Below, piece by piece: positions 17,161 to 17,187 of a stretch of 17,187 bases of DNA. The stretch comes from Glomus cerebriforme (lineage: Eukaryota; Glomeromycota; Glomeromycetes; Glomerales; Glomeraceae): positions 78,100 to 95,286 of the forward strand of contig QKYT01000275.1 in the NCBI GenBank assembly GCA_003550305.1, written 5' to 3'. Under the pieces are notes generated by a model, which had not been told where the DNA came from, did no database searches, and worked only from the letters and a program-made list of their open reading frames with translations. Every line of letters starts with the position of its first letter. Within the stretch, counting starts at the first letter, position 1. A program made the translations under genes and the position numbers.

Positions 17161-17187
17161 CAGTCGTCCCCCTCTATAGTCACCCCC
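17161..17187. mobile_element. Probable pogo-like terminal inverted repeat, cut by the window end
   Basis: CAGTCGTCCCCCTCTATAGT followed by CACCCCC abruptly interrupts an AT-rich flank and is preceded by TATATA, which supplies the TA target. CAGT.G..CCCTC.TATAGTCACC fits the outer ends of pogo/Tigger-type transposons. Only the first 27 bases are inside the window, so the element's size and coding content are unknown. Confidence 0.5.

Noticed and set aside
1..17187. CRISPR arrays, rRNA, operons or viral genes
   Set aside because: No regularly spaced repeats, no rRNA-like GC-rich conserved blocks, and no capsid or polymerase frames were seen. The intron-bearing eukaryotic genes make prokaryotic features inapplicable.

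Overview
The window looks like nuclear DNA of an arbuscular mycorrhizal fungus (Glomeromycotina, most like Rhizophagus irregularis). This is inferred from the strong AT-richness, the short GTAAG...CTAAT...AG introns, and the gene families present: an F-box/leucine-rich protein, a Sel1-repeat/protein kinase fusion, HMG-box genes, ammonium transporter genes and short palindromic transposons. All of these are expanded or characteristic in that group. Only one gene, the F-box gene, is close to intact. Most of the rest is a graveyard of decayed genes, which can be read only by following homology across frameshifts, stops and lost splice sites.

Left half (about 580-9060). Two diverged, directly repeated copies of one block lie here (about 1795-3900 and 5655-8520). 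Each carries a plus-strand HMG-box pseudogene with two introns at matching positions, followed by minus-strand ammonium transporter (AMT/Mep) exons. Further AMT pieces lie at 586-740 (C-terminal exon) and 883-1240 (N-terminal half, partly inverted). The copies differ by insertions. Copy 1 has a retroelement fragment (about 2646-2826). Copy 2 has a 73-bp palindromic element (6565-6637), a second HMG-box half (7143-7277) and a stretch of protein kinase inside the AMT gene (about 8495-8745). Between the copies (about 3790-5060) are minus-strand exons of a gene I do not recognise.

Middle (9060-11990). Plus-strand exon remnants (9593-10850) of another unrecognised gene are interrupted by a 99-bp palindromic MITE with pogo/Tc1-like ends (10497-10595). 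An AT-rich spacer of about 1 kb follows.

Right part (11996-17187). An F-box-like gene (11996-13452) carries one frameshift. A palindromic element with four TCTTGACCC boxes follows (13821-13953). Then comes a minus-strand Sel1-repeat/CxxC-linker/protein kinase pseudogene (14528-16142) with many disabling changes, and AT-rich spacer. The window ends on what looks like the terminal inverted repeat of another pogo-like element (17161-17187).

The genes do not form an operon or pathway. The region is best read as fast-evolving accessory sequence shaped by duplication, small element insertions and decay.
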